Shown: piece after piece, positions 7,924-15,111 of the stretch
How positions within the stretch are numbered: position 1 is the first letter of the stretch
Layout: every line of letters starts with the position of its first letter
NCBI GenBank assembly: GCA_011043375.1
Contig: DQYP01000053.1
Span: 1-18,737, forward strand
DNA length: 18,737 bases
From: Thermotogaceae bacterium
GTDB lineage: Bacteria; Thermotogota; Thermotogae; B21-G9; HyVt-16
Direction of reading: 5' to 3'
The notes under the pieces: model-generated
What the model saw: the letters and a program-made list of their open reading frames with translations, nothing else
Databases searched by the model: none
What the model was told of the DNA's origin: nothing
Position numbers and translations under genes: made by a program

Positions 7924-8415
7924 TTGAATCTGAAATTTTTTGCTGATAGAATGCTTGGAAGGCTTGCAAAAAAACTTCGAATCCTTGGTTTCGATACTTT
8001 GTATTTTTCGGATATTCCGAAGAATGAAATATTTAGACTATGTAAAAAAGAAGACAGAATCCTATTAACGAGGGACAAGCAGATAGCCAAAAGGGCTTGG
8101 AAGGAGAAGGTTGCCTTCTTTTTCTTGAAGTCCGATAAATGGTACTCACAACTAAAAGCCGTGAAAGATAGATTCAATATTTCGCTTGAAGATTGTTTAC
8201 TGTTCAGTAGATGTTCTGAGTGTAATGGTTTTCTTGAGCATATTGATAAAGAAAAGATAAAAAATAAAATACCAGAATACGTGTATTTAACGAACAATGA
8301 GTTTCTCATGTGTCCAAAATGTGGTAAAGTTTACTGGAGAGGAACACATACGGAGAATATCATGAACGACTTAAACAAAATTTTAAGGGGTAGTAATGAT
8401 GAAAGTAGAACTTGA
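7924..8415 (+). CDS. Mut7-C RNase-domain protein with zinc ribbon
   Basis: Protein of 163 residues (from TTG 7924) made of a Mut7-C domain, a PIN-like nuclease fold. The beginning FFADRMLGRLAKKLRILGFDT (5-25) is the family hallmark, with D8 as a likely acidic active-site residue. LLTRD (47-51) holds a second conserved Asp. The C-terminal part is a treble-clef or ribbon-type zinc site with CSEC (97-100) and CPKCGKVYWRGTH (130-142), so four Cys are available. Members are predicted RNases; their cellular targets are poorly known. It is translated directly after rsmD, and its last 20 nt overlap the histidine-kinase gene. No antitoxin-like partner is adjacent, so a toxin-antitoxin role is not supported. 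Confidence 0.9.
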   Translation: MNLKFFADRMLGRLAKKLRILGFDTLYFSDIPKNEIFRLCKKEDRILLTRDKQIAKRAWKEKVAFFFLKSDKWYSQLKAVKDRFNISLEDCLLFSRCSECNGFLEHIDKEKIKNKIPEYVYLTNNEFLMCPKCGKVYWRGTHTENIMNDLNKILRGSNDESRT

Positions 8416-11164
8416 AAAATTGTTTACAGAAATAATAAAAAGTATAACTTCCAAGAACGGAGAAAATATCCTCAATAAGATATCAGAAGTAATTTCAGAC
8501 AATCTCAAGGTCGTTAACTGCTCACTAATGATTTTTGAGAAGCAGAAAAAACAGTTTAGATTAGTGGGTACATCTCTACCCGATAAATCATTAGTTAGAA
8601 GACGAAAAATCCCAATCCAAGATATCCAAATACAAAAGGATGTATATACAATATTAGATGATCCAAGTTTTAATGATATAAAAGGAGATAAAAAGAATGT
8701 TATCGCCTTATTTCCTATATTTGAAAAAGATGAATTAATAGGTGCCTTGATATTCGAAGTAATCAGAGAGGATAATTTAAAAAAGCTTGAAATAGCTCGA
8801 GATCTTTTGCAAAATTTGGGTAGCTTGATAAATTTTTTGATGGAACAAGATAGGTTAAGGTATGAGAACATAAGATTGAAACTGATCGAGAAGTTGGATC
8901 TTGATATAAGAGAGATAAGGGATTTAGATGATATATTCAAAATACTTTTAAATGAAGTTGCTGAAATTTTGGAAGTAGAATATATAGCCGTTTGGATATT
9001 TGAGAACGGAAAATTAGCATTGAAATTTTGGAAAGGATTCTCGAATAACGAGATAATTGCCGATCCCGTACCTGATAATAATAAGTTGAAAAGAATATTC
9101 GATTCTAAGAAGCCATCCATCTGGATAAAGAAGGAAGAGTTGAGTTTTCTAAAGGAATTATTGAATCTTAGGTTCAAATCAGCAATCTTTTGCCCTCTGT
9201 TTGTGAACGAAAAGCCTTTTGGATTAATGATGCTAGCAAATAAGAAAGAAACAAAACATTACAGACCTTATAAACATCTGGATAAATTTGAAATGTCAGT
9301 TATGTTGAGCGTATCACAAAAACTCTCCCTTTTGGTGGAGAATTATGTGAATAAAAAGGCGTTGAATCAAGAAATAAAAGCCTTGAAAGAATTAAGTGAG
9401 AAGTACAAAGAGCTTATTGAAATACAACAGGAACAAATTCAAAAATTGAATGCTGTATATAAAATAAGTCAAGCTATGAATTACAGCATGGATTTGAACA
9501 ACATAATGAAAATATTATTGCTTGGTTTAACCTCCGAAAGGGGCTTTGGTTTTGACAGAGCAATGTTGTTGATAAGGGATAAAAGTAGCAAAATTTTAAG
9601 AGGTAAAATGTGGCTTGGAATGTCTGAGAATGAAAAAGACTTGAAAGTCTGGAATAAACTTAAGCAGCGTTTAATGATGTACAATGATTTTGCGGATTAT
9701 CTGAGACAAGAGGCGTTATCTTTAGATTTATCGAGTTATTTGAACGATGTTGTAAGAAATATAAATATAAGCTATATAGGTGATAATGTACTGGAAAGGG
9801 TGGTATTGAGAAAAGCTTTAATCAGTGTTGTACCGCAACTGGTGAAGGAAAGGGAAAGTGAACTCCTGAATCTTGTTCAGATTCTTGGTACGGAGAACTT
9901 CATTTGCATTCCGTTGATAGGTAGGCATGAAACCCTTGGGGTAATAATTGCTGATAACAAATACAGTCAAAAAACATTAAGTGAAAATGATATAAGGCTC
10001 CTCAAATTGTTGAGCAGTAGTGCAGGGCTTGCGATAGAATCGGTGATGAATCTTCTTGAAGTTCAGGATAAGAACAAGGAAATACAAAGAAGGTTAGATT
10101 TCTTTGAAAGATTAGAAGAATTCAGTAGGGAATTGCTTAACTCAATAGATGCAGCCATTATCGTGTTGAAAAAGGATGGAATAATAATAGAATGGAACAA
10201 CAAAGCAGAGGAATTTTTTGGAAAATTGAGAAGCAGCGCTATAGGCACACACATAAAATTTCTTGGAAGTGAGTTCGTGGATTTGTATAATGTTTCCGAG
10301 AGAGTTTACGATGTTAGAGACACAATAGTCCTGACGGAATATCCCTTGAACGCTTATGAAGAGAAGTACTTCGATATAAAATTCACGCCTTTGTGGAATA
10401 AGCGGACAAGTGTAATTGAGGGAGTAATAATAATGTTCGAAGATGCAACAGCACGTCATAATCTGGAGAGAGAACTTAGGCGTCAAGAAAAACTTGCTAT
10501 ACTTGGTGAAGTAGCAGCACGTGTGGCACATGAAATAAGAAACCCTTTAACTGTTGTTGGTGGATTTGCGAATAGGTTGGAAAGAAAGTTGAAGGATGAG
10601 AAAGCAAAGCAATATGTGAAAATAATAGTGGAAGAAGTGAAGAGATTGGAAGAGATCCTGACGGAGATATTGGAATTCAGCAAGGATTATGAAACCATGG
10701 AGTTTGAAGAATTCGATTTTAATGTCCTTGTTAGAGAGGTAGTAGAACTTTATAATGATAAAATAATAGAAAGATCAATAGATTTAAATATAAATTTCTC
10801 GAACGATGAATCAGTATTACTAGGGGATAGAAAAAGGTTGAAGCAGGTTTTAATTAATCTTCTAAAAAATGCGATTGAAGCAACTGATCGTGGTAAAATA
10901 GACTTAAAAGTTTGGGAATCGGAAGATAAGATATGTTTTTCTATAAAGAATGAAGGAAAACCGATTCCTGAGGAAATAAAAGATAAAATTTTTATGCCGT
11001 TTTTTACCACCAAAACTGATGGTACAGGGTTGGGATTGTCTGTATCTAAGAAAATAGTGGAGGATGAACACTCTGGAAGATTAATATTGAAAACTGGTGA
11101 AAATTGGACCGAGTTTATAGTTGAGATACCAAAGAAAGGGGTTCAAAAAAATGGGCAAGGTTAA
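8396..11164 (+). CDS. Soluble sensor histidine kinase with three GAF domains and a PAS domain
   Basis: Large 922-residue histidine kinase without transmembrane segments, so it probably senses a cytoplasmic cue. By inspection the order is: GAF-like 1 (about 15-150), GAF-like 2 (165-315), coiled coil (320-355), GAF 3 (360-550), linker helix, PAS (575-690), HisKA (695-765) and HATPase_c (775-912). GAF 3 belongs to a longer variant, with ILRGKMWLG (400-408) followed by an inserted helical stretch and ending IPLIGRHETLGVIIADN. The phospho-acceptor is H712 in VAHEIRNPL. The N box is NLLKNAIEAT (821-830), the F box FMPFFTTK (866-873), and the G2 box DGTGLGLSVSKKIV (875-888). The G1 box is NEGKPIP, with Asn852 where Asp is usual. 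Tandem ATGs at 8396 and 8399 share the ribosome-binding site AAGGGG; either may be used. It overlaps the receiver gene by 14 nt, so they form a cognate pair. Confidence 0.94.
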   Translation: MMKVELEKLFTEIIKSITSKNGENILNKISEVISDNLKVVNCSLMIFEKQKKQFRLVGTSLPDKSLVRRRKIPIQDIQIQKDVYTILDDPSFNDIKGDKKNVIALFPIFEKDELIGALIFEVIREDNLKKLEIARDLLQNLGSLINFLMEQDRLRYENIRLKLIEKLDLDIREIRDLDDIFKILLNEVAEILEVEYIAVWIFENGKLALKFWKGFSNNEIIADPVPDNNKLKRIFDSKKPSIWIKKEELSFLKELLNLRFKSAIFCPLFVNEKPFGLMMLANKKETKHYRPYKHLDKFEMSVMLSVSQKLSLLVENYVNKKALNQEIKALKELSEKYKELIEIQQEQIQKLNAVYKISQAMNYSMDLNNIMKILLLGLTSERGFGFDRAMLLIRDKSSKILRGKMWLGMSENEKDLKVWNKLKQRLMMYNDFADYLRQEALSLDLSSYLNDVVRNINISYIGDNVLERVVLRKALISVVPQLVKERESELLNLVQILGTENFICIPLIGRHETLGVIIADNKYSQKTLSENDIRLLKLLSSSAGLAIESVMNLLEVQDKNKEIQRRLDFFERLEEFSRELLNSIDAAIIVLKKDGIIIEWNNKAEEFFGKLRSSAIGTHIKFLGSEFVDLYNVSERVYDVRDTIVLTEYPLNAYEEKYFDIKFTPLWNKRTSVIEGVIIMFEDATARHNLERELRRQEKLAILGEVAARVAHEIRNPLTVVGGFANRLERKLKDEKAKQYVKIIVEEVKRLEEILTEILEFSKDYETMEFEEFDFNVLVREVVELYNDKIIERSIDLNINFSNDESVLLGDRKRLKQVLINLLKNAIEATDRGKIDLKVWESEDKICFSIKNEGKPIPEEIKDKIFMPFFTTKTDGTGLGLSVSKKIVEDEHSGRLILKTGENWTEFIVEIPKKGVQKNGQG
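11135..11141 (+). promoter_or_regulatory. Ribosome-binding site for the receiver gene
   Basis: AAAGGGG lies 9 nt before ATG 11151, inside the kinase gene. It supports this start over upstream in-frame candidates near 11121, which would add ten residues absent from normal receivers. Confidence 0.55.
11145..11151 (+). other. A7 tract at the kinase/receiver overlap
   Basis: Seven consecutive A residues span the last codons of the kinase and the A of the receiver ATG. The receiver frame is open upstream of the tract, so loss of one A in the RNA would read the kinase straight into the receiver. Whether slippage happens is not known. Confidence 0.4.
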
Positions 11165-11510
11165 GAAGATCTTGGTTGTGGATGATGAACCAAATATTGC
11201 GTTTTTAATTAAAGAGGAATTGGAGGATGAGGGATACGAAGTGAAAGTTTGTAACAGTGGTGAGGAGGCATTGAAGACCATTAAGAATGAAAACTTTGAT
11301 CTGATAACGCTTGATATAGAAATGCCAGAAATAAGTGGTATAGAAATTGCTGGTAAAATAAGGGAAATGGAAAAAGATGTGAAAATAGTTCTTTTAACTG
11401 CCTACAGTCATTATAAAAGTGATTTATCGTCTTGGGCTGCAGATGCTTATATTGTCAAAGGATCAGATTTCTCTGAGTTAAAGGAAATTATAAAAAAATT
11501 ATTGGGGTGA
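11151..11510 (+). CDS. Stand-alone response-regulator receiver protein
   Basis: A single CheY-like receiver of 119 residues with no output domain. The acidic pocket is D11-D12, the phospho-acceptor D55 is in TLDIEMP, the conserved Thr is in VLLTAYS, and the Lys is in YIVKGSDF near the C-terminus. The N-terminus KKILVVDDEPNIAFLI is typical. Its ATG lies within the last codons of the GAF/PAS kinase gene, so it is very probably the kinase's phosphorylation target. With no DNA-binding or enzymatic domain, it must act through protein contact or pass phosphate on, as CheY or Spo0F do. No histidine phosphotransfer protein or final regulator is in the window. ileS begins a few nucleotides later. Confidence 0.94.
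   Translation: MGKVKKILVVDDEPNIAFLIKEELEDEGYEVKVCNSGEEALKTIKNENFDLITLDIEMPEISGIEIAGKIREMEKDVKIVLLTAYSHYKSDLSSWAADAYIVKGSDFSELKEIIKKLLG
11504..11510 (+). promoter_or_regulatory. Ribosome-binding site of ileS
   Basis: GGGGTGA overlaps the stop of the receiver gene. It is 6 nt from GTG 11517 but only 3 nt from TTG 11514, favouring GTG and the protein start MDYKNTLNLP. Confidence 0.5.
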
Positions 11511-11516
11511 TGTTTG

Positions 11517-14273
11517 GTGGACTACAAGAATACTCTCAATCTTCCCAAAACTAAATTCCCAATGAAAGCAAATTTGGTGAAGAAAGAACCCGAAATACTC
11601 AATTACTGGGAAAAGATTGATCTTTATAATTACGTTCAAAATCTTCGAAAAGGAAAGAAAAAATTTGTTCTTCACGATGGTCCCCCCTATGCAAATGGTA
11701 GGATACACATAGGAACTGCTTTGAACAAAATATTGAAAGATTTCGTTGTGAAGTACAAAACTATGAGGGGCTTTAATTCACCTTATGTGCCGGGTTGGGA
11801 TACTCATGGTTTACCAATAGAACATAAGGTTACTACTGAAATCCTTGGCGAAAAGGCTAAAAGTATGAGCAAAATGGAAATAAGACAAAAATGCGCTGAA
11901 TATGCAAAGAAAGCCATTGAAGACCAAAAAAGAGATTTCATGAGGCTTGGTGTGAGAGGAAGATGGGCTGCACCTTATATTACTCTTGACAGAGAATATG
12001 AGGCAGCAGTTATATCAATCATAAAGACCTTAGCTGAGAAAGGGCTCATATATAGAGGTAAAAAACCTATATTTTGGTGTCCAAGTTGTGAAACAGCTTT
12101 GGCAGAAGCGGAAATTGAGTACAAGAACCATGTTTCTCCCTCTATATACGTGAAGTTTGAACTCAACGATGAGAAGAACACTTATGTTATTATCTGGACA
12201 ACCACTCCCTGGACGTTAATAGCGAACGTTGCTATAGCGGTTCACCCGGATTTTATTTATCAAAAGGTAAAAATCGATGACGAAAACTGGATAATTGCTA
12301 AAGAGTTAGTTGGAGAAGTAATGAAAAAAGCTGGTGTTAATAAATACGAGATAATCGATGAATTCAAAGGAAACGATCTTGAGGGTAGAACAGCGAAGCA
12401 TCCTTTTATAAACAGGAATTCTGTTATAATTCTCGCCGATTATGTTACCATCGATACGGGTACTGGTTGTGTTCATACTGCTCCCGGTCATGGTGAAGAG
12501 GATTATTTATCTGGTTTAAGGTATAATTTGCCAATTCTATCGCCGGTGAATAATTCTGGAAGATTCACTAAAGAAGCAGGAAAGTATGAAGGAATATTCG
12601 TATTCGATGCAAATAAGGATATAATAAATGATCTACAAAAAAGCGGAAAGCTTGTTGCACAGGAGAATATAGAACATTCTTATCCGCACTGCTGGAGATG
12701 TCATAATCCTGTTATTTTCAGAGCAACTGAACAATGGTTTATAGGTATGGATGTAAACGGTCTTAGAAATGAAGTCCTCGAGAAAATAGATGAAGTAGAG
12801 TGGATACCTTCTTGGGGCTCAAATAGAATAGGTTCGATGATATCCGAAAGACCCGATTGGTGCATAAGCCGCCAGAGAATCTGGGGTATACCTATACCGG
12901 CGTTCTATTGTAAAGATTGTGGAGAGGTTATTTTGAATCCAAAGGTTATTGAACATGTTGAAAATCTAATCAGAGAAAATGGCACAGACATTTGGTTTGA
13001 AAAAAACTCTAAAGAATTATTACCAGAAGGATTCGTTTGCCCAAAATGTGGCAGCAGCAATCTCGAGAAAGAAGAGGATATCTTAGATGTCTGGATAGAT
13101 TCTGGAGCATCATTTGAGGCTGTTCTCAGAAAAGAAGAAGAATTGACTTATCCTGCAGATATGTACCTTGAAGGTAGTGATCAACACAGGGGATGGTTTC
13201 ACTCCTCATTGATACTTTCTGTAGCCAAACATGGTGCTGCCCCATACAAGACCGTATTAACACATGGTTTTGTAAAAGATGAGGAGAAGCGAAAAATGTC
13301 AAAATCTCTTGGTAATGTCATTGAGCCTCAGAGAGTTATTGAGAAATATGGAGCAGATGTTTTGAGACTTTGGGTTGCATCTTCTGATTATACAAACGAT
13401 GTTTCAGTCTCGATGTCGATATTGGAACAACAGGTAGATGTTTATAGGAAAATAAGGAATACTCTCAGATTCATGTTAGGGAATCTAAGCGACTTCGACC
13501 CAGAAAAGGATTCAGTGAGATACAATGAACTCATGGAACTCGATAAAGTAATTTTATCTATCTTTCACAGGTTCCTCAAGAATATAACGGAATATTATGA
13601 AAAATATGAATTTCATAAGGTTTATCATGCTATAAATAGATTTTGTACGGTTGAGTTGAGTTCATTGTATCTCGACATACTCAAAGATAGGCTTTATGTC
13701 GAAGGAGCAACAGCAATAGAGAGAAGATCAGCACAAACAGTTATGCATGAAATATTGGTTGGACTTGTTAAAATCCTTGCTCCCATAATGACATTTACTA
13801 TGGAAGAGATATATTCTTATCTTCCCAATGCTGATAGAAAGTATAAAACGATTCAAGCAGAAGAATGGCCGGAAATCAAGGAAGAATATATAAACGAAGA
13901 TTTGGAGAGAAACTGGACGATTCTGTTTGATTTGCGAGACGATGTCATGAAAGCTTTAGAACGTGCTCGTAATAATGATATCATAGGGCACTCTTTGGAT
14001 GCAAAGATATTGTTGAAGGCTAAGAATGAAAAAATAGAAAAGATTCTAAAAATATATGAAGAAGAATTGGCAGATTTGTTTATTGTATCCCAAGTAGAGT
14101 TGGTGAAAGAGGATGAGGACAATTTCTTTGAAGGGGAGGAAATACTTGTAAAAGCTGTTCATGCGGAAGGAAAAAAATGTCCAAGATGCTGGAAATATTT
14201 TATTCCCGAAGATGATACAAAAGAACTTTGTCCTAGATGTGAAAGAGTTATAAAAGAATTCTATTTGGAGTGA
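11517..14273 (+). CDS. ileS: Isoleucyl-tRNA synthetase (type 1, with C-terminal zinc site)
   Basis: Class Ia synthetase that charges tRNA-Ile with isoleucine; cytoplasmic and essential. It has 918 residues from GTG 11517, beginning MDYKNTLNLPKTKFPMKANL; TTG 11514 would add one residue. The HIGH box reads HIGT (about 64-67) in PPYANGRIHIGTALNKI. GWDTHGLPIEH follows. The editing domain includes WTTTPWTL and the GTGCVHTAPGHGEED segment. Later come CISRQRIWGIPIP, a CxxC/CPKCG insert zinc motif, DVWIDSGASF, EGSDQHRGWFHSS and KMSKS (593-597). The C-terminus has CPRCW-x13-CPRC (about 888-908), the zinc-binding tail of bacterial type 1 IleRS. It lacks nothing essential. NfnA follows after 4 nt. No T-box leader exists upstream because the gene starts directly behind the receiver gene. 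Confidence 0.97.
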   Translation: MDYKNTLNLPKTKFPMKANLVKKEPEILNYWEKIDLYNYVQNLRKGKKKFVLHDGPPYANGRIHIGTALNKILKDFVVKYKTMRGFNSPYVPGWDTHGLPIEHKVTTEILGEKAKSMSKMEIRQKCAEYAKKAIEDQKRDFMRLGVRGRWAAPYITLDREYEAAVISIIKTLAEKGLIYRGKKPIFWCPSCETALAEAEIEYKNHVSPSIYVKFELNDEKNTYVIIWTTTPWTLIANVAIAVHPDFIYQKVKIDDENWIIAKELVGEVMKKAGVNKYEIIDEFKGNDLEGRTAKHPFINRNSVIILADYVTIDTGTGCVHTAPGHGEEDYLSGLRYNLPILSPVNNSGRFTKEAGKYEGIFVFDANKDIINDLQKSGKLVAQENIEHSYPHCWRCHNPVIFRATEQWFIGMDVNGLRNEVLEKIDEVEWIPSWGSNRIGSMISERPDWCISRQRIWGIPIPAFYCKDCGEVILNPKVIEHVENLIRENGTDIWFEKNSKELLPEGFVCPKCGSSNLEKEEDILDVWIDSGASFEAVLRKEEELTYPADMYLEGSDQHRGWFHSSLILSVAKHGAAPYKTVLTHGFVKDEEKRKMSKSLGNVIEPQRVIEKYGADVLRLWVASSDYTNDVSVSMSILEQQVDVYRKIRNTLRFMLGNLSDFDPEKDSVRYNELMELDKVILSIFHRFLKNITEYYEKYEFHKVYHAINRFCTVELSSLYLDILKDRLYVEGATAIERRSAQTVMHEILVGLVKILAPIMTFTMEEIYSYLPNADRKYKTIQAEEWPEIKEEYINEDLERNWTILFDLRDDVMKALERARNNDIIGHSLDAKILLKAKNEKIEKILKIYEEELADLFIVSQVELVKEDEDNFFEGEEILVKAVHAEGKKCPRCWKYFIPEDDTKELCPRCERVIKEFYLE

Positions 14274-14277
14274 TAAT

Positions 14278-15111
14278 ATGGAATACAAGTTGAAGAAAAA
14301 GGAAATAATAGCGCCTGAAATATATGATCTTATATTTGAGGCGCCACAAATTGCCCAGCATGCTAAAGCTGGGCAATTTGTGATAATACGAGTGGATGAA
14401 AAAGGTGAAAGGATTCCGTTAACGATAGCTCAAACTTCGGAGAAACATATAAGATTGATAGTTCAAGTAGTTGGAAAAAGCACTGAGAAGCTTTCAAAGG
14501 TTCCCGAAGGAGGAAGGGTAATCGATATAACTGGACCTCTTGGTAATCCGAGTGAAATAGATAATTATGGTAATGTCTTAATAATTGGTGGTGGCGTGGG
14601 AATTGCAGCCATATTACCCATAGTGAAGGCCCTCTATGAAGCTGGGAACAAAACCACAGTGATAATTGGTGCACGTTCTAAAAAGTTCTTAATATTGAAG
14701 GAAGAAATATCTGAATACTCCCATAATCTAATTGTAACTACAGATGATGGTAGTTATGGAATGAAGGGATTTGTTACAGACGCATTTAAAACTCTTATAA
14801 ATAAAGGGAAAAATTTCAAAGTTGCTTGGGCAGTAGGTCCTACCATTATGATGGAAAATTGCTCCAAGGTTGCTAAGGAAATAGACATACCTATCTGGAC
14901 CTCCTTGAATCCTATCATGGTTGATGGAACCGGAATGTGCGGAGGATGTAGAGTAGAGGTCAATGGAGAAATAAAGTTTGCGTGTGTTGATGGCCCTGAG
15001 TTTGATGGAAGATATGTTAATTGGGATGACCTGAGGAAAAGGTTACAACAATACAGAGATCTTGAAATCATGGCGAGAAAATCAAAGGATGTAAAGGGTG
15101 ATATGTTGTGA
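14278..15111 (+). CDS. nfnA: NADH-dependent reduced ferredoxin:NADP+ oxidoreductase, small subunit NfnA
   Basis: Small subunit (277 residues) of the electron-bifurcating NfnAB transhydrogenase, related to dihydroorotate-dehydrogenase electron-transfer subunits. NfnA carries one FAD and a [2Fe-2S] cluster and reacts with NADH. Visible are the FAD-binding strand AGQFVIIRV (31-39), RIPLTIAQT (45-53), the nucleotide-binding IIGGGVGIAAILPI (102-115), and the cluster motif VDGTGMCGGCRVEV with a further Cys. C221, C224 and C236 plus D216 fit the Asp-plus-three-Cys coordination I recall for NfnA. The start is ATG with GGAGTGAT just upstream. The stop overlaps the GTG of nfnB by 4 nt. A perfect 15-bp inverted repeat lies within codons 23-35. 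The pairing with nfnB separates it from PyrK and from generic sulfide dehydrogenase subunits. Confidence 0.93.
   Translation: MEYKLKKKEIIAPEIYDLIFEAPQIAQHAKAGQFVIIRVDEKGERIPLTIAQTSEKHIRLIVQVVGKSTEKLSKVPEGGRVIDITGPLGNPSEIDNYGNVLIIGGGVGIAAILPIVKALYEAGNKTTVIIGARSKKFLILKEEISEYSHNLIVTTDDGSYGMKGFVTDAFKTLINKGKNFKVAWAVGPTIMMENCSKVAKEIDIPIWTSLNPIMVDGTGMCGGCRVEVNGEIKFACVDGPEFDGRYVNWDDLRKRLQQYRDLEIMARKSKDVKGDML
14345..14382 (+). repeat. Perfect 15-bp inverted repeat (hairpin) inside nfnA
   Basis: Left arm CACAAATTGCCCAGC (14345-14359) and right arm GCTGGGCAATTTGTG (14368-14382) are exact reverse complements, separated by the 8-nt loop ATGCTAAA. It begins 67 nt after the nfnA ATG and encodes part of the FAD-binding region. 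No U-run follows on either strand, so it is not a standard terminator. Function unknown. Confidence 0.9.

Noticed and set aside
7896..8309. 137-codon minus-strand frame opposite the Mut7-C gene
   Set aside because: Antisense shadow of a gene with clear motifs; no ribosome-binding or family evidence.
7924..8415. Toxin-antitoxin system based on the PIN-like Mut7-C protein
   Set aside because: No small antitoxin gene is adjacent; neighbours are rsmD and a histidine kinase.
8383..9177. Long open frame on the minus strand (264 codons) opposite the kinase
   Set aside because: Composition is Ser/Phe/Ile-rich with no recognisable domain, as expected for the antisense of Lys/Glu-rich coding sequence; the plus-strand kinase explains the region.
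11121..11150. Ten-residue upstream extension of the receiver
   Set aside because: The extension is not receiver-like and overlaps the kinase; the ATG at 11151 has its own ribosome-binding site.
11511..11520. T-box riboswitch ahead of ileS
   Set aside because: Only a few nucleotides separate ileS from the receiver gene, leaving no room for a leader.
14345..14382. Rho-independent terminator between ileS and nfnB
   Set aside because: The hairpin is inside an intact coding sequence and no U-run follows it on either strand.
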